Assembly: GCA_950097015.1 (NCBI GenBank)
Contig: CATNEN010000024.1
Coordinates: 2,051,501-2,115,500 of the forward strand
Source of the DNA: Macrostomum hystrix
Taxonomy: Eukaryota; Platyhelminthes; Macrostomidae
Direction of reading: 5' to 3'
Length of the DNA stretch: 64,000 nucleotides
Part shown: positions 34,760-44,638 of the stretch, piece by piece
Numbering within the stretch: position 1 is the first letter of the stretch
Layout of the letters: each line of letters starts with the position of its first letter
Made by a program: the position numbers and the translations under genes
The notes under the pieces: model-generated
Seen by the model: only the letters and a program-made list of their open reading frames with translations
Told to the model about the DNA's origin: nothing
The model's database searches: none

Positions 34760-35019
34760 CTGGAACACAGTCGAGTTTTCGATTCCTTAATAAGATTCTC
34801 CTTTTCAGGATTAACAGTAGAACTACCAAGGGGGGAAATTCCCCCCCCCCCAGACAATTTTTTTGCTGCACCCGAACGGAACAATGCAAGCACACGAAAC
34901 TCAAGAACACGGGCCAACTTTTTGTTGCGCATCTTCTGAAACAAGAAACAAGTCGCCAGCTCTTCAGACCGTCGAGATATTCAATGTTTCTGGCCGAAGG
35001 TCCGATTTTTCCCATAAGA

Positions 35020-35374
35020 CAGGGGTCGGCAAACTCCGGCCCGCGGGCCAGATGCGGCCCTCGAAGCTCCCAAATCCGGCCCGTTGCCCCTTCTGATATC
35101 TGCAGTGTCCTGTTTCATCTATCTCGTGTCTAATCTCTCCCGTGTCTAATCTCTCCCCTGTCTTGTCTCTCCCGTGTCTCATCTCTCTCGTGTCCCATCT
35201 CTCTCGTGTCCCATCTTTCCTGTGTCTCATCTCTCCTGTGTCTAATCTCTCCCGTGTCTAATCTCTCCCGTGTCTCATCTCTCCCCTATCTCATATTTAT
35301 ACAGTCAATGCGGCCCGTTGTCGTCTTTTAGGTTCTCTCTTTGGCCCGCCAGCAAATAAGTTTGCCTACCCCTC
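35020..35374. mobile_element. Nested hAT-like MITE
   Basis: Left end CAGGGGTCGGCAAACT; the right end, reverse-complemented, reads GAGGGGTAGGCAAACT; both are followed by GGCCCGC-rich sequence, a typical hAT-MITE terminus. The flanks CCATAAGA (35012-35019) and CAATAAGA (35375-35382) match at 7 of 8 positions, fitting the 8-bp hAT target duplication. It lies wholly inside the TTAA element and contains a 16-bp tandem array. Confidence 0.7.
35105..35295. repeat. Minisatellite, about 16-bp unit, about 11 copies
   Basis: Unit CTCTCCCGTGTCTAAT with CATC and TCTCGTG variants, inside the hAT-like MITE. It is absent from the GC-rich termini, so it expanded within the element. Confidence 0.9.
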
Positions 35375-35849
35375 CAATAAGAGCTAGTGTATTTCATACA
35401 CCCCTATACACGAATTTGCACTGCGCCTCAGTGCGGCCTTTCCAGACCTTCAAACATTATCAGAATGTCACCTGAATGTGCCAGCATCATCTCCGTCTTT
35501 GGTGGTCACCTACCTTTATCTAGACGGACTGCGGGACCTTCAAATGCAAAAATGTGGAAATAGGCCACTCTGGACACTCTGACGCGAATTTCTAAACTGC
35601 TGAAGCCTAAATATTAGGCGCAGCTCAACTACAGTACACCATCGCCTAGTCTGTCAACCAATCAGTCACCACCCTACGCGGTTAGCTTTCAGGCGCTGCC
35701 AAAAAATGTTCTCAGGGGAGGGGAAATTCCCCCCCCCTTGGTATAAAAACGGGCGGCAAAATGGCTTGGTAGTCCTACTGTTAAATAGGACAGATAAAAG
35801 GAAAATTTTAGATAAATAAAATAAAGATAAAAAAATTACAAAAATTTCA

Positions 35850-35995
35850 CTTAGCTATGGGGCTGTGGGCATTGGAAAATAATTTAGTGACAATGGACCC
35901 GCACCCGCAGCCAGCGAGGAGGCAATTCTGCCCATTTTGTAGAATCCTACACTCACACTCACTCACACTCACACTCACACATACACACACACTCA
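35850..35995. repeat. Dispersed repeat copy followed by CA/CT microsatellite
   Basis: 35903-35935 is a 33-base exact match to 3658-3690. It is followed at about 35950-35995 by an (ACTC)/(AC) simple repeat, as might form from a retroelement tail. Confidence 0.6.
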
Positions 35996-36744
35996 TAAGA
36001 ATTTTTTCAGAATATATGAAATTTATATATAATATATCATTACTAACTATACGATTACAAACCGAAAATTATATAACCTAAATTAAAATAAATCAAACTG
36101 ATTGTTCACCTTAACAAACGTTATTGAAAAAAGCACTTTAAAAAAGAAGGTAACAACAAAGAGTGAAGTTTGCATTAATATGATCAACGTAAGAAACACA
36201 ATTTTAATCATCTTAGCCACATGTCAACTCAATACGATATGCTGAAAATCATTTCACACGATTGGAATTCAATAAACAGGCGAGAGATTGAAAATCGAGC
36301 AAAACAGGAAAAAACTGAATGAATGGCACTTATTGAAATGAACAGAATCAGGACAAATCAGAAGCAGCAAAGAGCCTAGATTACAGAAGTGCAAGTAAGT
36401 AGTATAGTAAGCACGTGCCGCTAACGGCGAAAAAATAATACGATATTGAACATTTTGAGCCCGTTCTATAGAGCTTGCAAATAACATAGTTCAAACTTAA
36501 AGGGGCCAGATTTTGACCACCGCGGTAGGAGCTAAGATCACAATTATCATATGAAAGCTTTATAATAGCTCGACCCCTTCGGCTACTCAAAACATGCAAA
36601 TATATTTTTTAAGCGTACACTCTATCCACTGCGATAAATATGAATTAACTGAATCGAACTGATAATCCAAAATATTTTTTTCTGGTAGTCTAGATTACAA
36701 CAATGAACGTGGCCTAGAACCTTACGATCTTGAAATAGAATCTA

Positions 36745-37046
36745 ACGATCAAGATCTAGAACCTGAAGATCCTGGCCTAGAACCTGAAGATCCAGAGCTA
36801 GAACCTGAAGATCCTGGCCTAGAACCTGAAGATCCAGAGCTAGAACCTGAAGATCCAGAGTTACAACCTAAAGATCCAGAGCTAGAACCTGAAGATCCTG
36901 GCCTAGAACCTGAAGATCCTGGCCTAGAAACTGAAGATCCTGGCCTAGAACCTGAAGATCCTGGCCTAGAACCTGAAGATCCAGAGCTAGAACCTGAAGA
37001 TCCTGAGCCTGAACCTGAAGATCCTGAGCTAGAACCTGAATATCCT
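36745..37046. repeat. Minisatellite, 21-bp unit, about 14 copies
   Basis: Unit CCTAGAACCTGAAGATCCTG plus G, alternating with a GAGCTA variant. On the plus strand it reads as an acidic heptad (LEPEDPG) with no credible start codon; it is most likely non-coding. The left edge shows degenerate copies with the same period. Confidence 0.93.
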
Positions 37047-37049
37047 GTG

Positions 37050-37290
37050 ATTCTATGAATCATGACCCACATTCTATGAATCATGACCCACATTCTATGA
37101 ATCATGACCCACATTCTATGAATCATGACCCACATTCTATGAATCAAGACCCACATTCTATGAATCATGATCCACATTCTATGAATCATGACCCACATTC
37201 TATGAATCATGACCCACATTCTATGAATCATGACCCACATTCTATGAATCATGACCCACATTCTATGAATCATGACCCACATTCCCAGAT
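37050..37290. repeat. Minisatellite, 21-bp unit, about 11 copies
   Basis: Unit ATTCTATGAATCATGACCCA plus C, very homogeneous. It directly follows the preceding 21-bp array and is continued by a related 21/63-bp array. Confidence 0.96.
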
Positions 37291-37757
37291 CTTGACCTAC
37301 ATTCTATGAATCTTAAGCCACATTCTATTAATCTTGACCCACATTCTATGAAACTTGACCTACATTCTATGAATCTTGACCCACATTATTTGAATCTTGA
37401 CCCACATTCTATGAATGTTGACCTAAATTCTATGAATGTTGACCTAAATTCTATGAAACCTGACCCGCGTGCTATGAATCTTGACCCACATTCTATGAAT
37501 CTTGACCTAAATTCTATGAAACCTGACCCGCGTGCTATGAATCTTGACCCACATTCTATGAATCTTGACCTAAATTCTATGAAACCTGACCCGCGTGCTA
37601 TGAATCTTGACCCACATTCTATGAATCTTGACCTAAATTCTATGAAACCTGACCCGCGTGCTATGAATCTTGACCCACATTCTATGAATCTTGACCTAAA
37701 TTCTATGAAACCTGACCCGCGTGCTATGAATCTTGACTTACATTCTATAAATTTATA
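37290..37757. repeat. 21-bp array with 63-bp super-repeat
   Basis: Three 21-bp variants (ending TTGACCTAA, CCTGACCCGCGTG and TTGACCCAC) are repeated in fixed order about five times from 37435 on, giving a 63-bp higher-order period. Confidence 0.95.
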
Positions 37758-37888
37758 ATTCCGAATCAATAGCTGCTAACACATTTGGGAATCAAATAAG
37801 AATCAGAATTTCTAGTAACTGGATTGCATGGAATAATCCCAAATTAGCAGTGAGCTATTAGAGCAGGCCAACAATCAAAATCCCGCTT

Positions 37889-38205
37889 TCAGTGCTGAGC
37901 AGCAGCGGCGGCGGCGGCGGCGGCGGCGGCTGTCTTCAGCTCCTTGTTGGCCCGCTTCAACTCGAGCAGGTCGGCGGCCAATTTGTCAGCGTTCTCCTCC
38001 ATTCGCCGACGCCGCTCAACCAGGATGTGATCCTCCAGATCGATGGTCTCCTTCTGCAGAGCCGCCCGATCCTCTTCGCATCGCAGCACGGCGTCGCAGT
38101 GCTGATGAAGGCCGGCCAGCAGTTTGTAGAGCCGCTTGCCGACGGGGTCGGAGGCGCCGGAGAATACAGCTTCGTCGGCGACGCGGTAGGTGCGGTCCAG
38201 CTTGC
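37889..38205 (-). CDS. CCDC22: CCDC22 terminal exon
   Basis: Begins GKLDRTYRVADEAVFSGA after CCTGTTTAG, aligning with human GKLDRTFAVTDELVF, and ends in a polyalanine run then QH-stop. The GCC repeat at 37900-37935 is a coding trinucleotide repeat. Confidence 0.92.
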
Positions 38206-41200
38206 CTAAACAGGCGGTCAGAGAGGAGTTTAAATGGGACTGTTAGGTTGCATGGCAATTATATTTTTAGGATCCACTGATAAAACTCAAATTACGGAAC
38301 CAAAGTAAAGTAAATTTATTCCCTTTAGGATTCCCTTTACAAATATGATTTTGGCCTACTTCATAGAACCAAGATCTGTTTCTCAAAATCTAGATCTATT
38401 ATCAGAATCTAGATCTATTCTCAGAATCTAGATCTATGCTCAGAATCTTGATTATCTTATTATCAAAGTCTAGAAGAGCGATTCTCATAAGTCCAGATTA
38501 TATTCCCAGAAGTGCTAGGGTATCACAATACAGACAGGCAATTTTCAGAGCAGATTGACTCAGAACTCACCCGTCAGCATGTTGAGCTCCTTCTGGGCCG
38601 CCCGTAACTCGCCGCTAATCCGTCCTAGCTCGGCGCGTTGCTTCTTTAAATTGGCGGCAAAGTCCAGCAGGCCGCGGGTCAGATCTCGACGACGCGTCAG
38701 GCTGGGATCGCCGTCGGCCAGCCGCTTGGCCAGCCGGTCGGCGGCCCGCTGCAGCAGCTCCCGTTCGGCGTCTCTGGCGCGCAGATCCTCCCGACAGGCG
38801 GCCAGATCGGAGCGGTGATCGCGCAGATCTTCAAGCCGGCTGGCCAGTACGGAGCTGCGAGCGTCCAGTTCTGCTTGGAGGGCCTGGCGTTCGGTTTCCA
38901 AGGCGGCGCGACGCTCCGACCACTGCTCAGAATGGCGCGCGATCTTGGCCTCCTGGGCGGCCTAGGATGGACAAGGCACAGAGGGGTGCGCAATGAATTT
39001 TGAAATTTGATAAGTTCCGAAATTCACCGAAAAAAACTCTGAAAAGTCTTCTCTTAACAGTAGAAAGACCCGGGAGTATTTCAAATACCCACCATTTTTT
39101 CTGTTTCTTAGAATCTAGATCTATTTTCAGAATCTAGTAGAGTATCCATTTTTAGAAACTAAAAGATTGATTCTCAGAATCTAGATCTAATCTCTGAAAC
39201 TGGATCGATTTTTAGAATCTAGATCTGTTCTCAGAATCTAGATCTATTCTCAGAATCTAGATCTATTCTCAGAATTTAGATCTATTCTCAGAATCTAGAT
39301 CTATTCTCAGAATCTAGATCTATTCTCAGAATCTAAAGATCTATTCTCAGAATCTAGATCTATTCTCAGAATCTAGATCTATTCTCAGAATCTAAAGATC
39401 TATTCTCAGAATCTAGATCTATTCTCAGAATTTAGATCTATTCTCAGAATTTAGATCTATTCTCAGAATCTAGATCTATTCTCAGAATCTAGATCTATTC
39501 TCAGAATCTAAAGATCTATTCTCAGAATCTAGATCTATTCTCAGAATCTAAAGATCTATTCTCAGAATCTAGATCTATTCTCAGAATCTAGATCTATTCT
39601 CAGAATCTAGATCTATTCTCAGAATCTAGATCTATTCTCAGAATCTAGATCTATTCTCAGAATCTAGATCTATTCTCAGAATCTAGATCTATTCTCAGAA
39701 TCTAGATCTATTCTCAGAATCTAGATCTATTCTCAGAATCTAAAGATCTATTCTCAGAATCTAGATCTATTCTCAGAATCTAAAGATCTATTCTCAGAAT
39801 CTAGATCTATTCTCAGAATCTAAAGATCTATTCTCAGAATCTAGATCTATTCTCAGAATCTAAAGATCTATTCTCAGAATCCGGCAAAGTCAAGCAGTCC
39901 ACCATTTTCCGCTCTATCCGAAGAAACAACTTCCAGGATCACAAAACATCGGCATCGTCCAGATATTCAAATAGATCAAAATTTATTTGGGTCGCAGCCG
40001 CGGAGAGAATGCTTGGGTGGGTTTGTCGCACAATTTACGCCCTAACCTCCAAGGCACATTGAAAGCGTACACTGACTGAAGATGAGAAAATCACGGCAGA
40101 TGTACACACCTGTGTGAGTGTGTGCTATGGCTCCTCGCTGGCTGCAGGTCTTGTGCCATTGCCTGCAGCCCTCCTGCAATTAATATAATAATTTTTATCT
40201 CCCTTATCTAGTCTAGCGCAAAGCCTTCCTGAGTTCGAATTAGAGTTGTAAAAGGAAAGGCTTCGAGTGTGCACTCACTGACTGACAATCCACTGGAGGA
40301 TTTGTAGTGATGGAGCTATAGCGGTCAAGGGAGTTTGTAGTGATTATAGCTTTAGAATTTTAGCGAGAGGTCGCAAGTTCGAATCTAACAAAAAATAAAA
40401 GCATGCAGTTTCTGTGCATGGATAAGACCCTTAATTTTCTTGAGCTTCAGTTCACCCGGTTGAAAAACTGACGTTATCAGCCGAGCTAAAAATACGGGTA
40501 GACTAGACTAAAGGTAATTTATATCTAATTCTTTAGCCGCAATTTATATTTTTAACAATCTTCGAACAGATACCTGAGCCTCTTCTAATCTGTCAGCCTC
40601 GCCGGCTGCCAACAGTTGAGCTGCACGGAGCCTCGTCTGCGCTTCCTGCCGCTCGCGCTTCTCCCAGGCCTCGGCAGCGGCCTGCGCCTCCGCCGCCTGA
40701 CTGTCAAACTTTGCTGCGCGTCGTTCCGCTTTCCCGGTCGCCTTGGCAACCGCCTCAAGTTCGGCGCGCAATTTTTCTAAATCCTCGCGCGCCCGGACTG
40801 CTCTCGTCTCGGCGGACTCTTCCGTAGTCTGGCTGTTTGGCTGCTGCTTCTTGGAGGACGGCTTCGGTGGCTTTGGCGGCGGTGGCGGCCTACGCCCGGC
40901 AGCTGCTCGCTTGACAGCGGCGGCCACCGATTCGCGCAGGGCGCGCGGCAACTCAGCCTCGCCATCGGCTCCATTCACCAATGACGTCATCGTCGAACCA
41001 GGCCGCCGGCCGAGGGCCAGTTCTTCTTCGCGTCGCTCAGCCAACAGCAGCGAGGCAGTCCAGGAGAGAAGCGACGGCGACAGCGCGGCAGAGGAAGCCC
41101 AGGAGCCCGGCCGGCCGACTCGACCGGCGCCTAAGAAGGGCAGGCCGCGCTGGAACTGCCGCACCGACGGTGGAATGTCCGCGCCGGCGGCCGCGGCGGA

Positions 41201-41749
41201 TGCCCGATTCGGCACGCACGGATAGACGGTGCGGAATTCGCAGCAGCCGCCGCCGCCTTCAAAACACAGGCCGCCCTGTCGCAGGGCCAGCCCGTCTGGC
41301 TTGCAGCAGGCTGGAAGCCAGGGAGCAGCCAGTTGGGCCCGGCACCTGGCCGCAATCAGCCGGTCAAGCAGCTGCTGGCCGGAGGCGCCAGACAGGGCGT
41401 CCTTCAGCTCGCCGGATTCTTCTTTCGGCAATCGTTCAACTAGAAACACCAGTAGAGAGCGGGCGTCGCGCTCACTAGGATAAAGCAGACTTTGATAGCC
41501 CAGCTCGCCTCGGTAGCCTAGTGCTCGAACACCTTCGGCTAGCTGCTGGCCGATTTTGTAGCGCACATTCATGCCATCAGGGAGGCTTATGCTGAATGAT
41601 TCTTCTGGCTGCATGAGCCGCAGGCAGCGGCCCACTGCTTCCACCATCATTTCTGCTGTTAGTTGACCAACTGAGGCTACTTTTTTGGCATCCCAATCGC
41701 AGCCAATCGAGATTAGTTGGCGAATTACATTTCTATCCACCTCTTCCAT
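37889..41749 (-). CDS. CCDC22: CCDC22 (Commander complex subunit), whole gene
   Basis: CCDC22 is a coiled-coil subunit of the CCC/Commander complex, which recycles membrane cargo from endosomes with retriever and WASH and influences COMMD proteins and NF-kB signalling. Exons (minus): 40574-41749, 38571-38961, 37889-38205; phases 0, 1 and 2 are consistent. It totals 627 aa, the same length as I recall for the human protein. The N-terminal NN-CH domain matches MEEVDRNVIRQLISIG, MMVEAVGRCLRLMQPEESF, LGYRGELGYQSLLYPSERD, LLVFLVERLPKEESGEL and AAPWLPACC. Long coiled coils follow, then GKLDRTYRVADEAVF near the C-terminus. The linker around residues 200-300 is divergent and proline/alanine-rich, and the tail ends in about 11 alanines encoded by GCC repeats. 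The ATG is preceded by TGACTCCCTCAG, a possible splice or trans-splice acceptor. Confidence 0.93.
38375..38470. repeat. Short outlying copy of the 19-bp repeat
   Basis: Three or four degenerate copies of AGAATCTAGATCTATTCTC in the small CCDC22 intron 2; the same unit forms the large array at 39088-39879 in intron 1. Confidence 0.85.
38571..38961 (-). CDS. CCDC22: CCDC22 exon 2
   Basis: Coiled-coil exon, AAQEAKIARHSEQWSERRAA through KELNMLTG; acceptor GTCCATCCTAG, donor GTGAGTTCTG; phase 0 in, phase 1 out. Aligns with the WEKHRVPLLAEYR..REL region of the human protein. Confidence 0.92.
39054..39085. mobile_element. piggyBac-like MITE left end
   Basis: TTAA at 39054-39057 followed by CAGTAGAAAGACC and TATTTCAAATACCCACC, homologous to the start of the element at 8980. 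The matching internal block (CATCGGCATCGTCCAGATA) lies at 39946-39964, beyond the large 19-bp array. The array therefore seems to have grown inside the element; no right terminus was found. Confidence 0.55.
39088..39879. repeat. Minisatellite, 19-bp unit, about 41 copies
   Basis: Unit AGAATCTAGATCTATTCTC, with a 21-bp variant carrying TCTAAAGATCT. The unit is nearly self-complementary around AGATCT, so single strands could form repeated hairpins. Located in CCDC22 intron 1. Confidence 0.97.
40303..40503 (+). mobile_element. tRNA-headed SINE copy
   Basis: Head with AGCTATAGCGGTCAAG (A-box-like) and GGTCGCAAGTTCGAATC (B box, 40369-40385), followed by GGATAAGACCCTTAATTTTC and a tail with CTTCAGTTCACCC, AGCCGAGCTAAAAAT and CGGGTAG. 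The tail matches the truncated copy at 5741-5828. Intronic in CCDC22. Confidence 0.55.
40574..41749 (-). CDS. CCDC22: CCDC22 exon 1
   Basis: 392 codons from the ATG to EADRLEEAQ, ending at the donor GTATCTGTTC. Contains the NN-CH domain, a PPPPPKPPKP stretch and the first coiled coil (AREDLEKLRAELEAVAKATG). Confidence 0.93.
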
Positions 41750-41759
41750 TGCGATTTAG

Positions 41760-43824
41760 CTGAGGGAGTCAGTAAAAACCAAGGAAAATGAAGGGTAGAG
41801 TAACAGTTAAGTTGCTCCATATGCACTTTAATTTTTTTCACAATGAATTACAAGTAATGATAACATATTTAAAAAAATTAAGGCATGTTTGTCAATAGAT
41901 TATTATAAAACTATATTGCTCTTGTAAGTCATTCTTTAGAAGTTCACAAGATATTGTTTGAAAGGCATAAACTTACTTGCTAATAGATACATGTTATAAA
42001 ATTGCCAACATACACAAGCAATATTTCATAACAATAAAAGCAGCTTTTATAATTAGCTAGCTTTGGTAGAAAATTGTATATCCTAATGTCTACTTTTTTC
42101 TATAGATAATATATTTAAGACCCTTTTTAAGTACAATTTCAGATCCTGTGGATGTGCAGTAGGCCTATGGGTGCATAAACATTATGCTTAGTTGCAGCAA
42201 AATACTTATTGCATATGCAAATGCATAATAAACCATGCATTATGTGGCATAGCACTGAAGAAAAAAATTGGAGTGGTGCACTATGGCACAAAAATGTAAC
42301 AAAGTTTGCAGTGGACAGTCATACACAATTTATTATAATAGTAATTAATTATAGCTAATCCCTTTCAGTTTTAAAGATGGTCATTTAATAATTATACAAC
42401 TGAGTTTTAAGAAAGCAAATTCTAGAAATACTATTTTAAATATTTATACTGAAAAACTGTATATTTATAAGAATATTTCTGTGAGTAATTGAGACTTAGT
42501 CAAGTTGAATTCATTAAAATTTTAATCCTTAAATAGGACCTTTGTTCAAATTTTACATTTTATTTACTGAACAGCATACCGTTTAAATTTGATAATATGG
42601 AAGGGATTAAATTAAGCGTAAATTTTATTACAGAGAGAATATCTAAACATACATGCATATTTTTCGTGACAAGCATAATATGACAGACAAGTTTAAATAA
42701 TTATAGCTTATAGGTTTTGCTAGTTAAGTATTTTGACTTCATGTTTGCGAGGCAAGTACACACTGCCCTATAGTTTTACATAAATTGCATAAATAGTGTA
42801 GAAGAAAATAAACAAGAAAGAGGAGATAAAGAACCCAGTTAAAATATAGTCCTAGGACATAGTATCTAACATCTAAAAACTGCCTAGCTAGGGCTGCAGG
42901 TCAATTGACTTTCTAGGCCTGTCAAACCGAAGCTTTATACTGGAAACTTTACCTTAATGGGAAAAGCACAGTTAAGGTTCTTGGAATAAAAAAAAGTCGA
43001 ATTAAAATAATAAACAATAAAACAACGACTTAAAATTTATAGGTTTTTCTTTTTGCAAAAAGAAGCTGTTTGAAATGTAAATTAAACTGAAATATAAATT
43101 ATTCTAACGTGCCAACAGTTTATTATGCTGATATTTAGTAGTTATGAACGCCATTTTATTCCTTTTAACAGATATATAAAATTCCTTAATCTATGGAGCG
43201 AACTATTTTTGTAATTTTACACAGAAGGACAGTTTAACGTAGAAGAAGCACTTTTGATATCACCAGCAGTAAACAAAAAGAGAAGGAAATCCGTAATGTC
43301 AAAGCTGTGGAATGAAAATTTATGGGTAAGTTCATCCATTAATAAGATTTTATGGAGCCATGAACAATCCGCCTTTGACTTTGTTCGACCACCAAAATTC
43401 TTACGTATTCTAACGAATTAGGTAATTCTTACCTAATTCTTAAATTTTGCTAAAATAGCATAAATTTCGATACCGTTTCGTGTTATGTATTTGCCAGAAT
43501 TATATTTTCTTACTAAAGTCTTAAACGTTGTAAAATCGCATTTTTGTGTGCAGTATAGAAAAAATTATGTCGTAGGTCCCTCTCTTATTTTTATATTCTG
43601 CTGTTTATCTCCAATTACTTAGGTTTATTCACCTTTTTTAATTTACTAGTGTACTCCCAGTTGGATTATAGTGAACTATGAATTTACTATTTGTATATAA
43701 ATGACTTCCAGGTATCTGATGTTATGACAATAATTCCAGCCTTCGTAATGAAAGACTCCTTTGTTAAATGTATTTCTGTAGGTAGCGATTTGCGTGTGTC
43801 CGAGCGGCAGGACACTTTAATAAA
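41760..43824. other. AT-rich intergenic stretch
   Basis: AT-rich DNA between the CCDC22 start and the retrotransposon. No array, exon or RNA gene was recognised. Confidence 0.6.
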
Positions 43825-43829
43825 CACTT

Positions 43830-44161
43830 TGTTGAGACTGTTGTTGCTGTAATTCCCGGGAACTTTCCAGAAATTTCTATTCTTTGTCGTAAGGCGTTAA
43901 GTCCATACTCTTACCAGAATTTTCCCGCGTAGGCCTAGTCTATTTTTAGTAACTTTCTAGAAAGTTCTTCCCCACGCCTTTGGGCCAATAAATAAAGGCC
44001 CCGACCTCTGCACTCATGCGTAATTCGTACGGCTATTTGATATAATATATCAAATATACACTCCTATTCGTCTGCCTGCCGAGTGCCGCCTATCGGCGTG
44101 TTTTCCTTATTATTCTAAAAAATCGGAATCTCCTCGTCAGTCAGTCATTTAAGATACAACA
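43830..44161 (+). repeat. Left LTR
   Basis: Starts TGTTGAGACTG and ends AAGATACAACA. Contains AATAAATAAAGG (TATA/poly(A)-type signal) and the palindrome TTTGATATAATATATCAAA. Preceded by the CACTT target duplication. Confidence 0.95.
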
Positions 44162-44170
44162 GGGATTTTC

Positions 44171-44183
44171 TGGCGTCGCAAGC
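44171..44183 (+). promoter_or_regulatory. Candidate primer-binding site
   Basis: TGGCGTCGCAAGC begins nine bases after the left LTR. TGG-initial sequence is usual for a tRNA-primed site; the tRNA species was not identified. Confidence 0.4.
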
Positions 44184-44260
44184 AGGATCTTGATCAACTT
44201 CGAGGACGTCTCATTTGTAACGACAGTCACTACTGAACGAAGGATCAAGCGGCAACCATC

Positions 44261-44638
44261 ATGGCCGATAGCGAAGAAGTAATCACACTTCTACGGCAGC
44301 AGATGGAGGAAGATCGTCGCCAGCGTGAAGCTGACCGGCAGATGATGCTAGGCCTCATCCGGTCTCTACAGCCAACAGGCAGCCAGTCCCAGGCTGCGGT
44401 TTTGCCGACACATCTTACGACGTCAACTCCAAGTTTTTCGCCATTCGACTCCACGTCCGAGCTTTGGCCCGACTACTTGGCCAGGTTCAACACTTTCACG
44501 GGTGCGAACTCCATACCCGATGTCAAGAAGGTCCAAGTGTTCCTGACGAACCAGTCTCCTATCCACCTACAAGCTTCTCTCGAACTTGGCAGGACAGCAG
44601 ACGCCGCCGAAAGAGATCAACAAGCTCACGATGGATGA
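44261..44638 (+). pseudogene. Retrotransposon gag, N-terminal part (frame broken)
   Basis: Begins MADSEEVITLLRQQMEEDRR and contains the gag-like FSPFDSTSELWPDYLARFNT. Near 44560 the gag homology moves to another frame, apparently through a one-base change, so the last 25 or so codons here are out of frame. This position is inside gag, so a mutation is more likely than programmed gag-pol frameshifting. Confidence 0.75.

Larger units (their letters stand above)
34811..35784. mobile_element. piggyBac-like MITE with TTAA target sites
   Basis: TTAA at 34811-34814 and at 35781-35784 flank a 966-bp element. Its ends are inverted: CAGTAGAACTACCAAG on the left and, reverse-complemented, CAGTAGGACTACCAAG on the right. 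TTAA duplication is the hallmark of piggyBac-type transposition, and the termini resemble piggyBac ends in layout. No transposase frame is present. GGGGAAATTCCCC palindromes lie next to each end. A second MITE (35020-35374) is nested within. Confidence 0.75.

Noticed and set aside
37055-37758. Plus-strand MNHDPHS/MNLDPHS repeat proteins
   Set aside because: Translations of 21-bp minisatellites in a region without other coding evidence; the opposite strand is open too.
40743-41478. Plus-strand frames of 160 and 165 aa antisense to CCDC22
   Set aside because: They are GC-rich shadows of the CCDC22 exon with no domain signature of their own.
44261-44638. Programmed gag-pol frameshift in the retrotransposon
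   Set aside because: The frame change falls inside gag, upstream of the zinc knuckles, where programmed shifts are not expected; a simple indel is more likely.
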